Shown one piece after another: positions 36,528 to 44,289 of a stretch of DNA of 64,000 bases (within the stretch, counting starts at the first letter, position 1; each line of letters opens with the position of its first letter). The translations under genes were made by a program, and so were the position numbers. Source of the stretch: CAYSFW01 sp964620675 (lineage in GTDB: Bacteria > Pseudomonadota > Gammaproteobacteria > UWMA-0217); the NCBI GenBank assembly GCA_964620675.1, contig CAZUJU010000013.1, forward strand, positions 1-64,000, given 5' to 3'. The notes under the pieces were generated by a model. It was given only the letters and a program-made list of their open reading frames with translations, ran no database searches and was not told where the DNA came from.

Positions 36528-36587
36528 ACGCGCCGATTTGAGTCCAAAGCTTGCGGGCGCTGAATAAATGCAGCTAAAGCGGGAGGT
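36528..36587 (+). ncRNA. Predicted SAM-II riboswitch aptamer of metZ
   Basis: The leader begins with a 5-bp stem (GCGCC at 36530-36534, GGCGC at 36556-36560) enclosing GATTTGAGTCC...GCTTGCG. It is followed by TGAATAAATGCAGCTAAAGC and GGGAGG. This order (stem, GATTT, pyrimidines, TTGC, stem, TAAATG-AGCTAAA, GG-rich end) matches the SAM-II class as I remember its consensus and crystal construct. In that class the loop and the 3' segment form a pseudoknot around S-adenosylmethionine. It lies upstream of metZ, a methionine-synthesis gene, which is the expected target. A covariance-model search would be decisive. Confidence 0.75.
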
Positions 36588-36595
36588 GTGAAATA

Positions 36596-36633
36596 CCTGC
36601 CTTGGCTGTGATGGCTGACGCGGGTTTTTTTTT
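36596..36633 (+). terminator. Riboswitch-controlled terminator before metZ
   Basis: CCTGC-C-TTGGCT, loop GTGAT, GGCTGA-C-GCGGG followed by nine T residues (36625-36633), so an intrinsic terminator with some G-U pairs sits 75 bp before the metZ start. The same CCTGCCTTGGCTG can instead pair with CAGCTAA...GCGGG at 36571-36583 in the 3' part of the aptamer. The two structures exclude each other, the signature of a terminator/antiterminator switch. SAM binding would tie up the antiterminator strand and shut metZ off. This mechanism is inferred. Confidence 0.65.
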
Positions 36634-36707
36634 GCCCGCCAGGCAATGTCCCGTGGTTGCTGGCGAGCGGCCACGGCAAGATCCGAAATCAATTGCGAGG
36701 TGCTCGG

Positions 36708-37886
36708 ATGAATGCGTCTGACGAATGGGCCTTCGAAACACTGGCGGTACGCGCCGGACAGATTCGCACCAGCGAGGGGGAGCAGTCCGAACCGATCTTT
36801 GCGACCTCGAGTTTCACCTTTACCTCGGCGGCCGAGGCGGCGGCGCGCTTCAGCGGTGCCGCGCCGGGCAACATCTATTCGCGTTTCACCAATCCGACGG
36901 TGCGGACCTTCGAGCAGCGTCTCGCCGCGCTCGAAGGCGCCGAGAGTTGTGTCGCGACCGCATCGGGTATGTCCGCCATCCTGGCCACCTGCATGGCGCT
37001 ATTGCGCGCGGGCGATCATGTCGTTTGCTCGCGTGCGGTGTTCGGTACGACGGTGGTGTTGTTCAATCAGTTTCTCGCGAAATTTGGGGTCGAGGTGACC
37101 TACGTGCCGTTGTGCGAGGTTTCGGCCTGGGAGGCGGCGCTGCGCCCGAACACCCGGATGCTGTTTCTCGAAACGCCGTCGAATCCCTTGACCGAGGTGG
37201 CCGACATCCCGGCCCTGGCGGAGCTGGCGCACGCCCACGCGTGCCTGCTGGTGGTCGACAACTGCCTCTGTACGCCGGCCTTGCAGCGTCCGCTGGCCCT
37301 TGGCGCCGATATCGTCATCCACTCCGCGACCAAGTATCTTGATGGGCAGGGGCGTTGCGTCGGTGGTGCGGTGGTCGGCGACGCGACGCGAGTCGGCAAG
37401 GATGTCTACAGCTTCCTGCGCTCCGCAGGACCCACTTTGAGTCCGTTTAACGCGTGGGTGTTTCTCAAGGGACTGGAGACGCTGGCATTGCGGATGGAGG
37501 CACATTCACAGCGAGCGCTGGCTTTGGCGCGCTGGTTGGAGCAGCGCCCCGAGATCGCGCGGGTGTACTACCCGGGCCTCGAAAGTCACCCGCAGCACGC
37601 GCTCGCGGCGCGCCAACAAAGCGGTTTCGGCGGGATCGTGGCATTCGAAGTCGTTGGCGGGCAGGCGGCCGCGTGGCGGCTGATCGATGCGACCCGAATG
37701 GTGTCGATTACCGCTAATCTTGGGGATACCAAGACCACGATCACCCATCCGGCGACCACCACCCACGGTCGCCTGACCGCCGAGCAAAAGGCGGAAGCTG
37801 GCATTAGTGACGGCCTGGTCCGGATCGCGGTGGGCCTCGAAGCCTTGGTCGATCTGCAACACGATCTTGCGCACGGGTTAACGTGA
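36708..37886 (+). CDS. metZ: O-succinylhomoserine sulfhydrylase
   Basis: 392 residues, PLP-dependent Cys/Met metabolism family. Makes homocysteine directly from O-succinylhomoserine and sulfide. Family segments: YSRFTNPTVRTFEQRLAALE, CVATASGMSAILATCMALLR, the PLP-lysine motif ADIVIHSATKYLDGQGRCVG and LGDTKTTITHPATTTHGRLT. ATG 36708 has a GGTGCTCGG upstream; starting further 5' would read through the leader. MetZ after purF is the Pseudomonas arrangement, here separated by two envelope genes. Expression is likely controlled by the SAM-II/terminator leader. Confidence 0.93.
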   Translation: MNASDEWAFETLAVRAGQIRTSEGEQSEPIFATSSFTFTSAAEAAARFSGAAPGNIYSRFTNPTVRTFEQRLAALEGAESCVATASGMSAILATCMALLRAGDHVVCSRAVFGTTVVLFNQFLAKFGVEVTYVPLCEVSAWEAALRPNTRMLFLETPSNPLTEVADIPALAELAHAHACLLVVDNCLCTPALQRPLALGADIVIHSATKYLDGQGRCVGGAVVGDATRVGKDVYSFLRSAGPTLSPFNAWVFLKGLETLALRMEAHSQRALALARWLEQRPEIARVYYPGLESHPQHALAARQQSGFGGIVAFEVVGGQAAAWRLIDATRMVSITANLGDTKTTITHPATTTHGRLTAEQKAEAGISDGLVRIAVGLEALVDLQHDLAHGLT

Positions 37887-38213
37887 AGTAACTCGATATC
37901 TTGTTGTTTTCATCATCAGGGGTGCCGACACCGTCCGCATGAAAGTTAACGTGAATCACCCGATACTCAGGGGTGCCGCCCCGGGTTGGCCAGACGGGCA
38001 TGTCGGCTGCAGGGAGGCGGCTGGCGAGCCCCCACCAGGGATGGGTTCATACCCGGCCTGGGGCGGCTTTCATCCTCCGGGCGGTGCTTTGGCGATGATG
38101 GTCAACTGCCGCGTGACCAAGCTCGCGATCGATCCGCGTTGGTCGATGCGCGGCGCGACGCATAGCGCACCCGGCCGGTCACGCCCGATGCATGCGGCTG
38201 GCGAGGTGGCGCG
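37887..38213. other. Intergenic region with repeat copy B
   Basis: 327 bases between metZ and the DUF455 gene. About half is a member of the dispersed repeat family (listed separately). CAGGGGTGCC occurs twice (near 37918 and 37969), suggesting a second, truncated repeat end. No gene is supported. Confidence 0.5.
37945..38105 (-). repeat. Copy B of the dispersed intergenic hairpin repeat
   Basis: Reverse orientation relative to the 55.6-kb copy. Runs from GTTAAC to GTCAAC (possible short terminal inverted repeat) and contains CCGGGTTGGCCAG, GATGGGTTCAT and GGCGGCTTTCATCCTCCGG. It is collinear over its whole length with the copy at 39.0-39.4 kb once the insertion in that copy is removed. Confidence 0.75.
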
Positions 38214-39026
38214 ATGACCGCCGCCGTCGGTGTGTTCGAGGCCAGCTACGCCGCGTTGCTGACGCTCGATCCGGACGAGAAGGTGAGTGCGGTACGCGGC
38301 TTGTGGCAACAGTGGCAAGCCGGCGAGCTGCGCGTCGATGCCGAGTTTCCGGTCGCGCCGGTCGTCGATCCCGGGCGGCCGGCGCGGCCGGAACTGGTGC
38401 GTCCGGGCGCGCTCAAGCCGCGCAAGCTGAACACCCGCGAGGGGCAAGCGGCGATGCTCCATGCAATCGCCCACATCGAATTCAACGCGATCAATCTGGC
38501 GCTCGATGCGGTGTATCGATTTCGCGGGCTGCCGACGGAGTATTACCGCGACTGGCTCGGTATTGCAGCGGAGGAGGCGGAACACTTTGGTTTGGTGCGC
38601 GGTCGGCTGCGCACGCTTGGGTTCGATTATGGTGACTTTCCGGCTCACAATGGCCTCTGGGAGGCTGCGCTTGCGAGCAGCGACGACATGACCCGACGCA
38701 TGGCGTTGGTACCACGGGTGTTCGAGGCGCGCGGTCTGGACGTGACGCCGAGCATCATCGCGAAGTTTCGCGGGATCGGGGACCAGGCCTCGGTCGCGGT
38801 GCTCGAAGTGATCCTGCGCGATGAAGTAGGTCATGTCGCGGCCGGTGATCGCTGGTTCCGGTGGGGCTGCGCACGCCTCAATCTGCCACCGGAAGCGACG
38901 TTTCGCGCCTGGGTGCGTACTTACCTCAAAGGCGAGGTGCGCGGCCCGTTCAACGTCGAGGCACGCCTCGCCGCCGGGTTTACCGCCCAGGAATTACAGG
39001 CATTGGCAACGCAAGATGGCGATTAA
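38214..39026 (+). CDS. DUF455 ferritin-like protein
   Basis: 270 residues. The central helical bundle has metal-ligand-like Glu/His pairs: MLHAIAHIEFNAINLALDAV, AEEAEHFGLVRGRL and EVILRDEVGHVAAGDRWFRW, which is the E-xx-H pattern of ferritin-like di-iron proteins and matches the DUF455 family (PF04305). Members are widespread in proteobacteria, often annotated as tRNA-hydroxylase-like or rhamnosyltransferase-linked, without established function. It stands alone between two repeat-bearing gaps. Confidence 0.88.
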   Translation: MTAAVGVFEASYAALLTLDPDEKVSAVRGLWQQWQAGELRVDAEFPVAPVVDPGRPARPELVRPGALKPRKLNTREGQAAMLHAIAHIEFNAINLALDAVYRFRGLPTEYYRDWLGIAAEEAEHFGLVRGRLRTLGFDYGDFPAHNGLWEAALASSDDMTRRMALVPRVFEARGLDVTPSIIAKFRGIGDQASVAVLEVILRDEVGHVAAGDRWFRWGCARLNLPPEATFRAWVRTYLKGEVRGPFNVEARLAAGFTAQELQALATQDGD

Positions 39027-39386
39027 ACACGTGAAATGTCCGATTCTCAGAGCCTGTGAAAAAATCCCCGATTGTCGCGAGGGCGACCCTGGGCGTGGTG
39101 AACAAGGCGCAAGAGGCCCGAAATCGGGGAGTGTAGCCGGCCTACATGACCCGATTTCGGGCCTCTTGCAACGCAGGACACCGCGTCCAGGGGCGTCCGC
39201 AGTAGATTGTGGGAGATTTTCACAGGCTCTCAGGGGTGTTGCTCCGGGTTTGGCCAGGCGCGAGCGTCGGCCCCGCAGGGCGCCGGCTATCGAGCCCCCT
39301 AGGGATGGGTTCACGGCGTCTCCCGCCTGGCCGGCCCGGAGCGGGTTTCATCCGCCGGGGCGGTATCCTCGCCATGATCGTTAAAC
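39022..39386 (-). repeat. Copy C of the dispersed repeat, split by a fold-back element
   Basis: Collinear with copy B from GATTAAAC...CCGATTCTCAG, then interrupted by 178 bp, then resuming at CTCAGGGGTGTTGCTCCGG and running to CCATGATCGTTAAACGG. After removing the insert and one CTCAG the match to copy B (CCGATACTCAGGGGTGCC) is restored, which shows where the interruption occurred. Confidence 0.75.
39051..39228. mobile_element. 178-bp fold-back (MITE-like) element with CTCAG duplication
   Basis: Ends AGCCTGTGAAAA and TTTTCACAGGCT are perfect inverted repeats, and inverted similarity continues imperfectly for about 80 bp on each side. The inner arms GCAAGAGGCCCGAAATCGGG (39109-39128) and its complement (39150-39169) are perfect around a 21-base loop. 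CTCAG flanks it on both sides (39046-39050, 39229-39233). The related repeat at 38.0 kb carries the empty site with a single CTCAG. No coding capacity, so it must be mobilised in trans. Confidence 0.8.
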
Positions 39387-39471
39387 GGAGACCGAGCACG
39401 GGCGGGCCCTCCCGCACAGGGAGCCTGCTGCTACGGTGCGAGCGGTTCCACACGGGTATTGCGTCCTGACG
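39387..39471. other. Short non-coding leader of the carbamoyltransferase gene
   Basis: About 85 bases between the repeat and the gene. No clear promoter or strong ribosome binding site is visible. Together with the repeats it completes a 445-base gap without genes. Confidence 0.4.
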
Positions 39472-41322
39472 ATGGCCGGCCCGACCTACATCCTCGGCCT
39501 TTCGGGCTACTACCACGACAGTGCGGCGGCGTTATTGCGCGACGGCGAGATCGTCGCGGCGGCGCAGCAGGAGCGGTTTTCGCGCAAGAAACACGATGCC
39601 GGATTTCCGCACGAGGCCGCCGCCTATTGTCTCGCGGAGGCCGGGATCGGGATGTCGGATCTGGCCAGCGTGGTGTTCTACGACAAACCACTGCTTAAGT
39701 TCGAGCGTCTGCTGGAGACCTACCTCAGCTTCGCGCCGCGCGGGGTGCGGTCGTTTCTTGCGGCGATGCCGATCTGGTTGACCGACAAGCTCTATCTGAA
39801 AGCCACCTTGAAACAGGCCTTGGCGGCGCTGGCGCAATGCCCGCAAAAAGCGCTGCCACCGCTGCTGTTCGCGGAGCACCACGAATCGCATGCCGCCTCG
39901 GCGTTTTACCCCAGCCCGTTCGCGCGCGCCGCAGTGCTATGCCTCGATGGGGTCGGCGAGTGGGCGACCACCAGCGTCTGGCTCGGCGAGGACGAACGGT
40001 TGACGCCGTTGTGGCAGATCGAGTTCCCGCATTCGCTCGGATTGCTGTATTCGGCGTTCACCTATTATTGCGGATTCAAGGTGAACTCCGGCGAATACAA
40101 ACTGATGGGTTTGGCGCCGTATGGCACCCCACGTTATGCCGACCGTATTCTGGAGCACCTGATCGATCTCAAGGACGATGGCACCTTCCGCCTCGATCAA
40201 TCCTATTTCGACTACTGCACCGGGTTGCGGATGACCAACGCCCGCTTCGATCGCCTGTTTGGCGGTCCGCCACGGGTGCCCGAAGGCCCGCTCACGCAGC
40301 GTGAAATGGACTTGGCCGCGTCGATTCAGCAGGTGACCGAGGAGGTCGTACTGCGCTTGGCGCGCACGGTCCAGCGCGAGACCGGTGCGGAATACCTTTG
40401 CCTGGCTGGAGGCGTTGCGTTGAATTGCGTCGCCAACGGCCGGCTGCTGCGGGAAGGGCCGTTTCGTGACCTCTGGATTCAACCCGCCGCGGGCGACGCC
40501 GGGGGCGCGCTGGGAGCCGCATGGGTCGCGTGGCATGCCGACCATCCGCGCCCGCCGCCCCGCGCAGGCTGCGACGCGATGCAAGGCGCTTACCTCGGCC
40601 CGCGCTATGCGCCTGAGGCGATTCGGCGCGAACTCGATGCCCTCGGCGCGGTGTATGACGAAATGCCCGAACACCACTGGCGCGCGCGTCTGGTCGAATG
40701 GTTGGACCAGGAGGCGGTGGTCGGCTGGTTTCAGGGGCGGATGGAGTTTGGCCCGCGTGCGCTCGGGGCGCGCTCGATCATCGGCGATCCGCGCAGCCTG
40801 CGGATGCAATCGGTCATGAATCTGAAAATCAAATACCGCGAATCGTTTCGGCCGTTCGCACCGGCCGTACTTGCCGAGCGCGTTGGCGACTACTTCGAAC
40901 TCGACCGCGCTAGCCCGTACATGCTGATCGTGGCGCCGCTCCAGCCGGCGCTGCGTCTGCCGATGACCGACGCCGAGCAGGCCCTTGCCGGGATTGCCAG
41001 ACTCGGTTCGCGGCGTTCGACCTTGCCCGCGATCACGCATGTGGACTACTCCGCACGGGTGCAAACCGTGCACGCCGAAACCCACCCGCGCTTCCACCGC
41101 CTGCTGCAGGACTACGCCGCGGAGACTGGCTGCGCGGTATTGGTGAACACCTCATTCAATGTGCGCGGCGAACCGGTTGTTTGCACCCCGACGGATGCGT
41201 ATCGTTGTTTCATGCGTACCGAAATGGACTACCTGATCATCGAGGACTTCGTGCTCGAAAAACGCCGGCAACCCGCCGCCGACCGCGACGACGGCTGGCA
41301 GGCGGAATTTGGTCTCGATTAA
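39472..41322 (+). CDS. NodU/CmcH-family carbamoyltransferase
   Basis: 616 residues. The N-terminal ASKHA-like domain opens with YILGLSGYYHDSAAALLRDG and has the metal-binding histidines in FAEHHESHAASAFYPSPF, followed by CLDGVGEWATTSVW. The C-terminal domain contains LAGGVALNCVANGRLL, QGRMEFGPRALGARSIIGDP, FRPFAPAVLAE and LVNTSFNVRGEPVVCTPTDA, so both halves are complete. Such enzymes transfer carbamoyl from carbamoyl phosphate via an adenylate to hydroxyls of antibiotics, Nod factors or glycans. ATG 39472 begins the conserved part. It heads a small cluster with an exported protein, an SxtJ-type protein and a DUF5989 protein, suggesting an envelope or surface-glycan substrate (inference). Confidence 0.93.
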   Translation: MAGPTYILGLSGYYHDSAAALLRDGEIVAAAQQERFSRKKHDAGFPHEAAAYCLAEAGIGMSDLASVVFYDKPLLKFERLLETYLSFAPRGVRSFLAAMPIWLTDKLYLKATLKQALAALAQCPQKALPPLLFAEHHESHAASAFYPSPFARAAVLCLDGVGEWATTSVWLGEDERLTPLWQIEFPHSLGLLYSAFTYYCGFKVNSGEYKLMGLAPYGTPRYADRILEHLIDLKDDGTFRLDQSYFDYCTGLRMTNARFDRLFGGPPRVPEGPLTQREMDLAASIQQVTEEVVLRLARTVQRETGAEYLCLAGGVALNCVANGRLLREGPFRDLWIQPAAGDAGGALGAAWVAWHADHPRPPPRAGCDAMQGAYLGPRYAPEAIRRELDALGAVYDEMPEHHWRARLVEWLDQEAVVGWFQGRMEFGPRALGARSIIGDPRSLRMQSVMNLKIKYRESFRPFAPAVLAERVGDYFELDRASPYMLIVAPLQPALRLPMTDAEQALAGIARLGSRRSTLPAITHVDYSARVQTVHAETHPRFHRLLQDYAAETGCAVLVNTSFNVRGEPVVCTPTDAYRCFMRTEMDYLIIEDFVLEKRRQPAADRDDGWQAEFGLD

Positions 41323-41455
41323 CGATGACGCGGCGACTCGAAATCCGCGGTTTCATTAAGTGGTGAGCCCCGGCGTGGAGCGACCGCACCCGCGCGCCGC
41401 AATTCCTCTGGGCGCTCGCGGAGCCGCGTCAAGGACACGTGACGAGGATCCACCA

Positions 41456-42721
41456 ATGATCGCGGACGGTGTGCCCACGCGGCCGCGCCTGACTTGGCTG
41501 CTGACGACCCTGGCGCTGGGTGCCGTGATGGCGTGGTTACCGGTGCAAGCCGCGGTATGGACGGAACGCCATACCTGGGACGACGCCTGGGAAGCCCGCT
41601 ACTCGGCGTGGGTAGCGGCCGAGTGGACGGACGACTTTCTGCTTGATCCGAAACGTCCCGCTTACGCGGGCATCGCGCACGATTGCGCCGACATTCCGGC
41701 GCTTGCGCGGCTCATTTTCGCCTACGAAAATGGCCTGCCATTCGCGATTCACGATGCGGCGGGCGGCCGATTGACCCACCAGAGCAAGCGTTTCGATGCG
41801 CTCCCCGCTGGCGCCGCACGGCTGCGGGCATTCATGAATCACGTGACGAAGGCCGTCAGTACCCAGACCCTTCCGGACGATACCTATCCGATCGCGCTGG
41901 CCGAGATTCGCCCGGGCGACCTCTATCTCGCGCCGGGCGAACATGCCTATTTCGTTACCGGCGTGCGCGACAACGGTGTGATCGAATACGTTTACTCGAC
42001 CACGCCCACCGCCGCGCAAAACCTGATCCGCCAGCGCACGTTTCCGGCCTATGTGCCGACCGACGACATCACGATGCGCGACGGGTATCGCCGCTTCCGA
42101 CGTCCGGACGAACTCGGTCTGACTTACGCGCAGATCGCGCGCTTCAGCGACCAGCAGTACAGCGTCGCCAGGGACGCCGGCTACGAGTTTGAACAGTTCA
42201 ACCAGACCTTGGCGCAGTTGCTCGGCGCGGAACCCGAAACGCGTCCGCAACGCGGTGAGCGCCTGATCGATGAAGTCTGCGAGATGAGCCGACAGCGCCT
42301 GCGCTACGTCGACGACGGCGTGCGCTACCTGCAAACGATCCGCGCCCAGGGGCGGCGTTGCCTGAGCGAGTCCGAGTACCGCCAATACTCGACGTTTAAC
42401 CGCGACCAACGCCTGACCACGCTGTGGTGGCAGTTGCGCGGTTTGTATCGATCGCTGTCGAGTCTAGGCGAGGATTCGTCTACCTTGCGCCTGCTGCGCG
42501 CGATCTTCGACCCTTATGAGGCCTCGCCGAAGGAGCGCGCGGCGATCGCCGGGCGCTGCGCCCTGGTGCTGAACGAGACGACCGCGATCGATCTGATCGA
42601 TTTGTGGCGCATCGTGCAACAGAACCGGCTTGATGCCGACCCGCATGCGGACCGCTTGCAGCGTTGGGGCTTGCGCGATCCGCCCTTGGAATCGGCCTGC
42701 CCGCGCTATGACGATCGTTAG
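41456..42721 (+). CDS. Exported protein of unknown function, possible Cys/His hydrolase
   Basis: 421 residues. Signal peptide or N-terminal anchor at about residues 12-33 (LTWLLTTLALGAVMAWLPVQ, AA). The following region has AGIAHDCADIPALARLIFAY (Cys77) and EIRPGDLYLAPGEHAYFVTG (His163). A Cys in a helix start followed by a His after a PGD(L) turn is the pattern of NlpC/P60-like and transglutaminase-like cysteine hydrolases, so such a fold is possible. The C-terminal 220 residues are helical and unrecognised. ATG 41456 has GACGAGGAT upstream. It follows the carbamoyltransferase by 133 bp and may act in the same pathway. I do not know this family by name. Confidence 0.7.
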   Translation: MIADGVPTRPRLTWLLTTLALGAVMAWLPVQAAVWTERHTWDDAWEARYSAWVAAEWTDDFLLDPKRPAYAGIAHDCADIPALARLIFAYENGLPFAIHDAAGGRLTHQSKRFDALPAGAARLRAFMNHVTKAVSTQTLPDDTYPIALAEIRPGDLYLAPGEHAYFVTGVRDNGVIEYVYSTTPTAAQNLIRQRTFPAYVPTDDITMRDGYRRFRRPDELGLTYAQIARFSDQQYSVARDAGYEFEQFNQTLAQLLGAEPETRPQRGERLIDEVCEMSRQRLRYVDDGVRYLQTIRAQGRRCLSESEYRQYSTFNRDQRLTTLWWQLRGLYRSLSSLGEDSSTLRLLRAIFDPYEASPKERAAIAGRCALVLNETTAIDLIDLWRIVQQNRLDADPHADRLQRWGLRDPPLESACPRYDDR

Positions 42722-42735
42722 ATGCTCAGCGTACG

Positions 42736-42805
42736 AACTTTCATGGCGAGGCGACCGCCCCGGAGGATGAACGCCGCTGCGAGCCGGGCCGATCGTCTCG
42801 CCGCG
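42736..42805 (+). repeat. Partial copy D of the dispersed repeat
   Basis: TTTCATGGCGAGGCGACCGC and CCGGAGGATGAACGCCGCT match the 5' part of the family; the similarity fades into the second half. It fills most of the 200-bp gap before the SxtJ-type gene. Confidence 0.6.
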
Positions 42806-42922
42806 AAGCGCAGCAGCTCGCGCGCGGCGCGATTCTTTGCCGCCAGCGCCGGTATTGGCAACGGTCGTTCCCATGCTTGAAAATGCGTCCCCAGTTGCAA
42901 CTACCGTAGCGTTCTCCGCGCA

Positions 42923-43333
42923 ATGTCCGTAACTCCATTAAATGAACCAACGCCGGCCGACTTGCGCCGTTTCGCCTGGGTGACGGGCGCACTGATCGCG
43001 GGTTGTTTTGGCCTGCTCTTGCCGTGGTTGTGGGCGTTTGCGATTCCGTGGTGGCCATTTGTAACCGGCCTTGCGCTGGCGCTATGGGGCGCTATCGCGC
43101 CGCGCAGCTTGCGCCCGCTCTACCGCGGCTGGATGCGGCTCGGCGCGGGGTTAGGGTGGCTCAACGCCCGGCTCATACTGTCCGCGGTTTTTTTTCTGGT
43201 ACTGACGCCGATCGGATGGTTGCTCCGGCTCTTTCGCCACGACCCGCTGCGGCGTGCTTGGACGCCCGGCGCAACCAGCTATCGCGTGCCGAGCCAGCCG
43301 CGGCCGCGCGACCATCTGCGGAGACCGTTCTGA
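42923..43333 (+). CDS. SxtJ-type small membrane protein
   Basis: 136 residues. Starts with a DLRRFAWVTGALIAGCFGLL segment and has a transmembrane pair at about residues 20-55 (LLLPWLWAFAIPWWPFVTGL), then AIAPRSLRPLYRGWMRLGAG and a third hydrophobic stretch (LILSAVFFLVLTPIGWLLRL, FRHDPL). This architecture and the FRHDPLRRAW end fit the family named after SxtJ of the saxitoxin cluster, which in most genomes has nothing to do with that toxin and accompanies carbamoyltransferases. Overlaps the next gene by one base (TGATG). Confidence 0.75.
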   Translation: MSVTPLNEPTPADLRRFAWVTGALIAGCFGLLLPWLWAFAIPWWPFVTGLALALWGAIAPRSLRPLYRGWMRLGAGLGWLNARLILSAVFFLVLTPIGWLLRLFRHDPLRRAWTPGATSYRVPSQPRPRDHLRRPF

Positions 43334-43485
43334 TGTGGGATCTACTCAAAGACCTGTGGGACTTTATGCGTGAACGCAAGAAGTTCTGGCTGCTGCCGAT
43401 CATGCTGCTGCTGGTCGTGCTCGGCGCGTTGCTGGTGTTCGCGCAGGGATCGGCGGTCGCGCCGTTTATTTACACCCTGTTTTGA
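43333..43485 (+). CDS. DUF5989 single-helix small protein
   Basis: 50 residues: a cytoplasmic amphipathic start (MWDLLKDLWDFMRERKKFW), one transmembrane helix (LLPIMLLLVVLGALLVFAQG) and a short end SAVAPFIYTLF. This is the very conserved DUF5989 pattern. The start codon overlaps the stop of the SxtJ-type gene, so translation is coupled. In other genomes this protein travels with SxtJ-type proteins and carbamoyltransferases; its role is unknown. Too short for automatic length cut-offs, but conservation makes it convincing. Confidence 0.85.
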   Translation: MWDLLKDLWDFMRERKKFWLLPIMLLLVVLGALLVFAQGSAVAPFIYTLF

Positions 43486-43560
43486 TCCCCGACCGTGCCG
43501 GCGGAACAGCCCGCGTTCCCGGAGCGAACTGTCGGCGCGGCTTGCAGCAGCAGGAGCGCT

Positions 43561-44289
43561 TTAAGACAAGGTTGCGAGTTCGCTACCAGCGGCGCTAACC
43601 CGCAACACGCTACCGTGCTGGTACCAATCACCTAGGACGGCGCGGTGCAGCGTTTCGCCATTAGCGGCAATCCATTCGTGTGTGCCGGGTCGGTGGGTAT
43701 GGCCGTGGATCAGGTGGTTGACACCTGCGCGTCGCATCGCCGCTTCGACCGCCGTTGCATTCACATCCATGATCGATTCGGATTTCTCCAGGGTCTCGTT
43801 CATGCTGCGCTCGCGCAAGGCGAGTGCCTGTCGCACCCGCTCGGCCAACGGTAAGGCGAGAAACGTTTGCTGCCACGACTGATCGCGCAGCATCAGGCGC
43901 ATCTTCTGGTATTCGTGATCGTCGGTGCAGAGCGTGTCGCCATGTAGGAGCAGGGTCGGGACGCCATACAGATCGATCGTGGTCGATTCCGGCAGCAATT
44001 GCCAGTTAAAGCGCCGCGCGAATTCAGCACCGAGGAGAAAGTCGCGGTTGCCATGCACAAAACGGCAAGGTACCTCGCACGCTGCAAGCGACTCGAAACC
44101 GGCGAGCACCGGTTCGAGCCCTGCGGTGGGCTGGTCGTCTCCGATCCAATATTCGAACAAGTCGCCCAGGATAAAAAGCGTCGCGGCGTTCGCCGCTTCG
44201 TCCCGCAGAAAGTCGGCGAACAGTTCGACGATGCGTGGCCGTTCGGCCGCGAGATGGAGGTCGGAGACGAACAGCGTGACGCCGTTCAT
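43561..44289 (-). CDS. lpxH: UDP-2,3-diacylglucosamine diphosphatase
   Basis: 242 residues, as in E. coli LpxH. Makes lipid X from UDP-diacylglucosamine in lipid A synthesis. The calcineurin-like metal sites are all present: VSDLHL, LGDLFEYWIGDD, VHGNRDFLLG, LLLHGDTLCTDDHEYQ and IHGHTHRPGTHEW. It overlaps the upstream cyclophilin gene by four bases (ATGA), the common ppiB-lpxH arrangement. Confidence 0.97.
   Translation of the reverse strand: MNGVTLFVSDLHLAAERPRIVELFADFLRDEAANAATLFILGDLFEYWIGDDQPTAGLEPVLAGFESLAACEVPCRFVHGNRDFLLGAEFARRFNWQLLPESTTIDLYGVPTLLLHGDTLCTDDHEYQKMRLMLRDQSWQQTFLALPLAERVRQALALRERSMNETLEKSESIMDVNATAVEAAMRRAGVNHLIHGHTHRPGTHEWIAANGETLHRAVLGDWYQHGSVLRVSAAGSELATLS

Noticed and set aside
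36590..36610. Short leader peptide (GTG or ATG start) in the metZ leader
   Set aside because: A 7-codon GTG frame begins only one base after GGGAGG, too close for initiation, and has no methionine run. The terminator/antiterminator pairing explains the region better.
42923..43485. Part of a saxitoxin gene cluster, suggested by the SxtJ-type name
   Set aside because: SxtJ-type proteins and carbamoyltransferases are widespread outside toxin clusters, and no polyketide synthase, amidinotransferase or other sxt genes are present.
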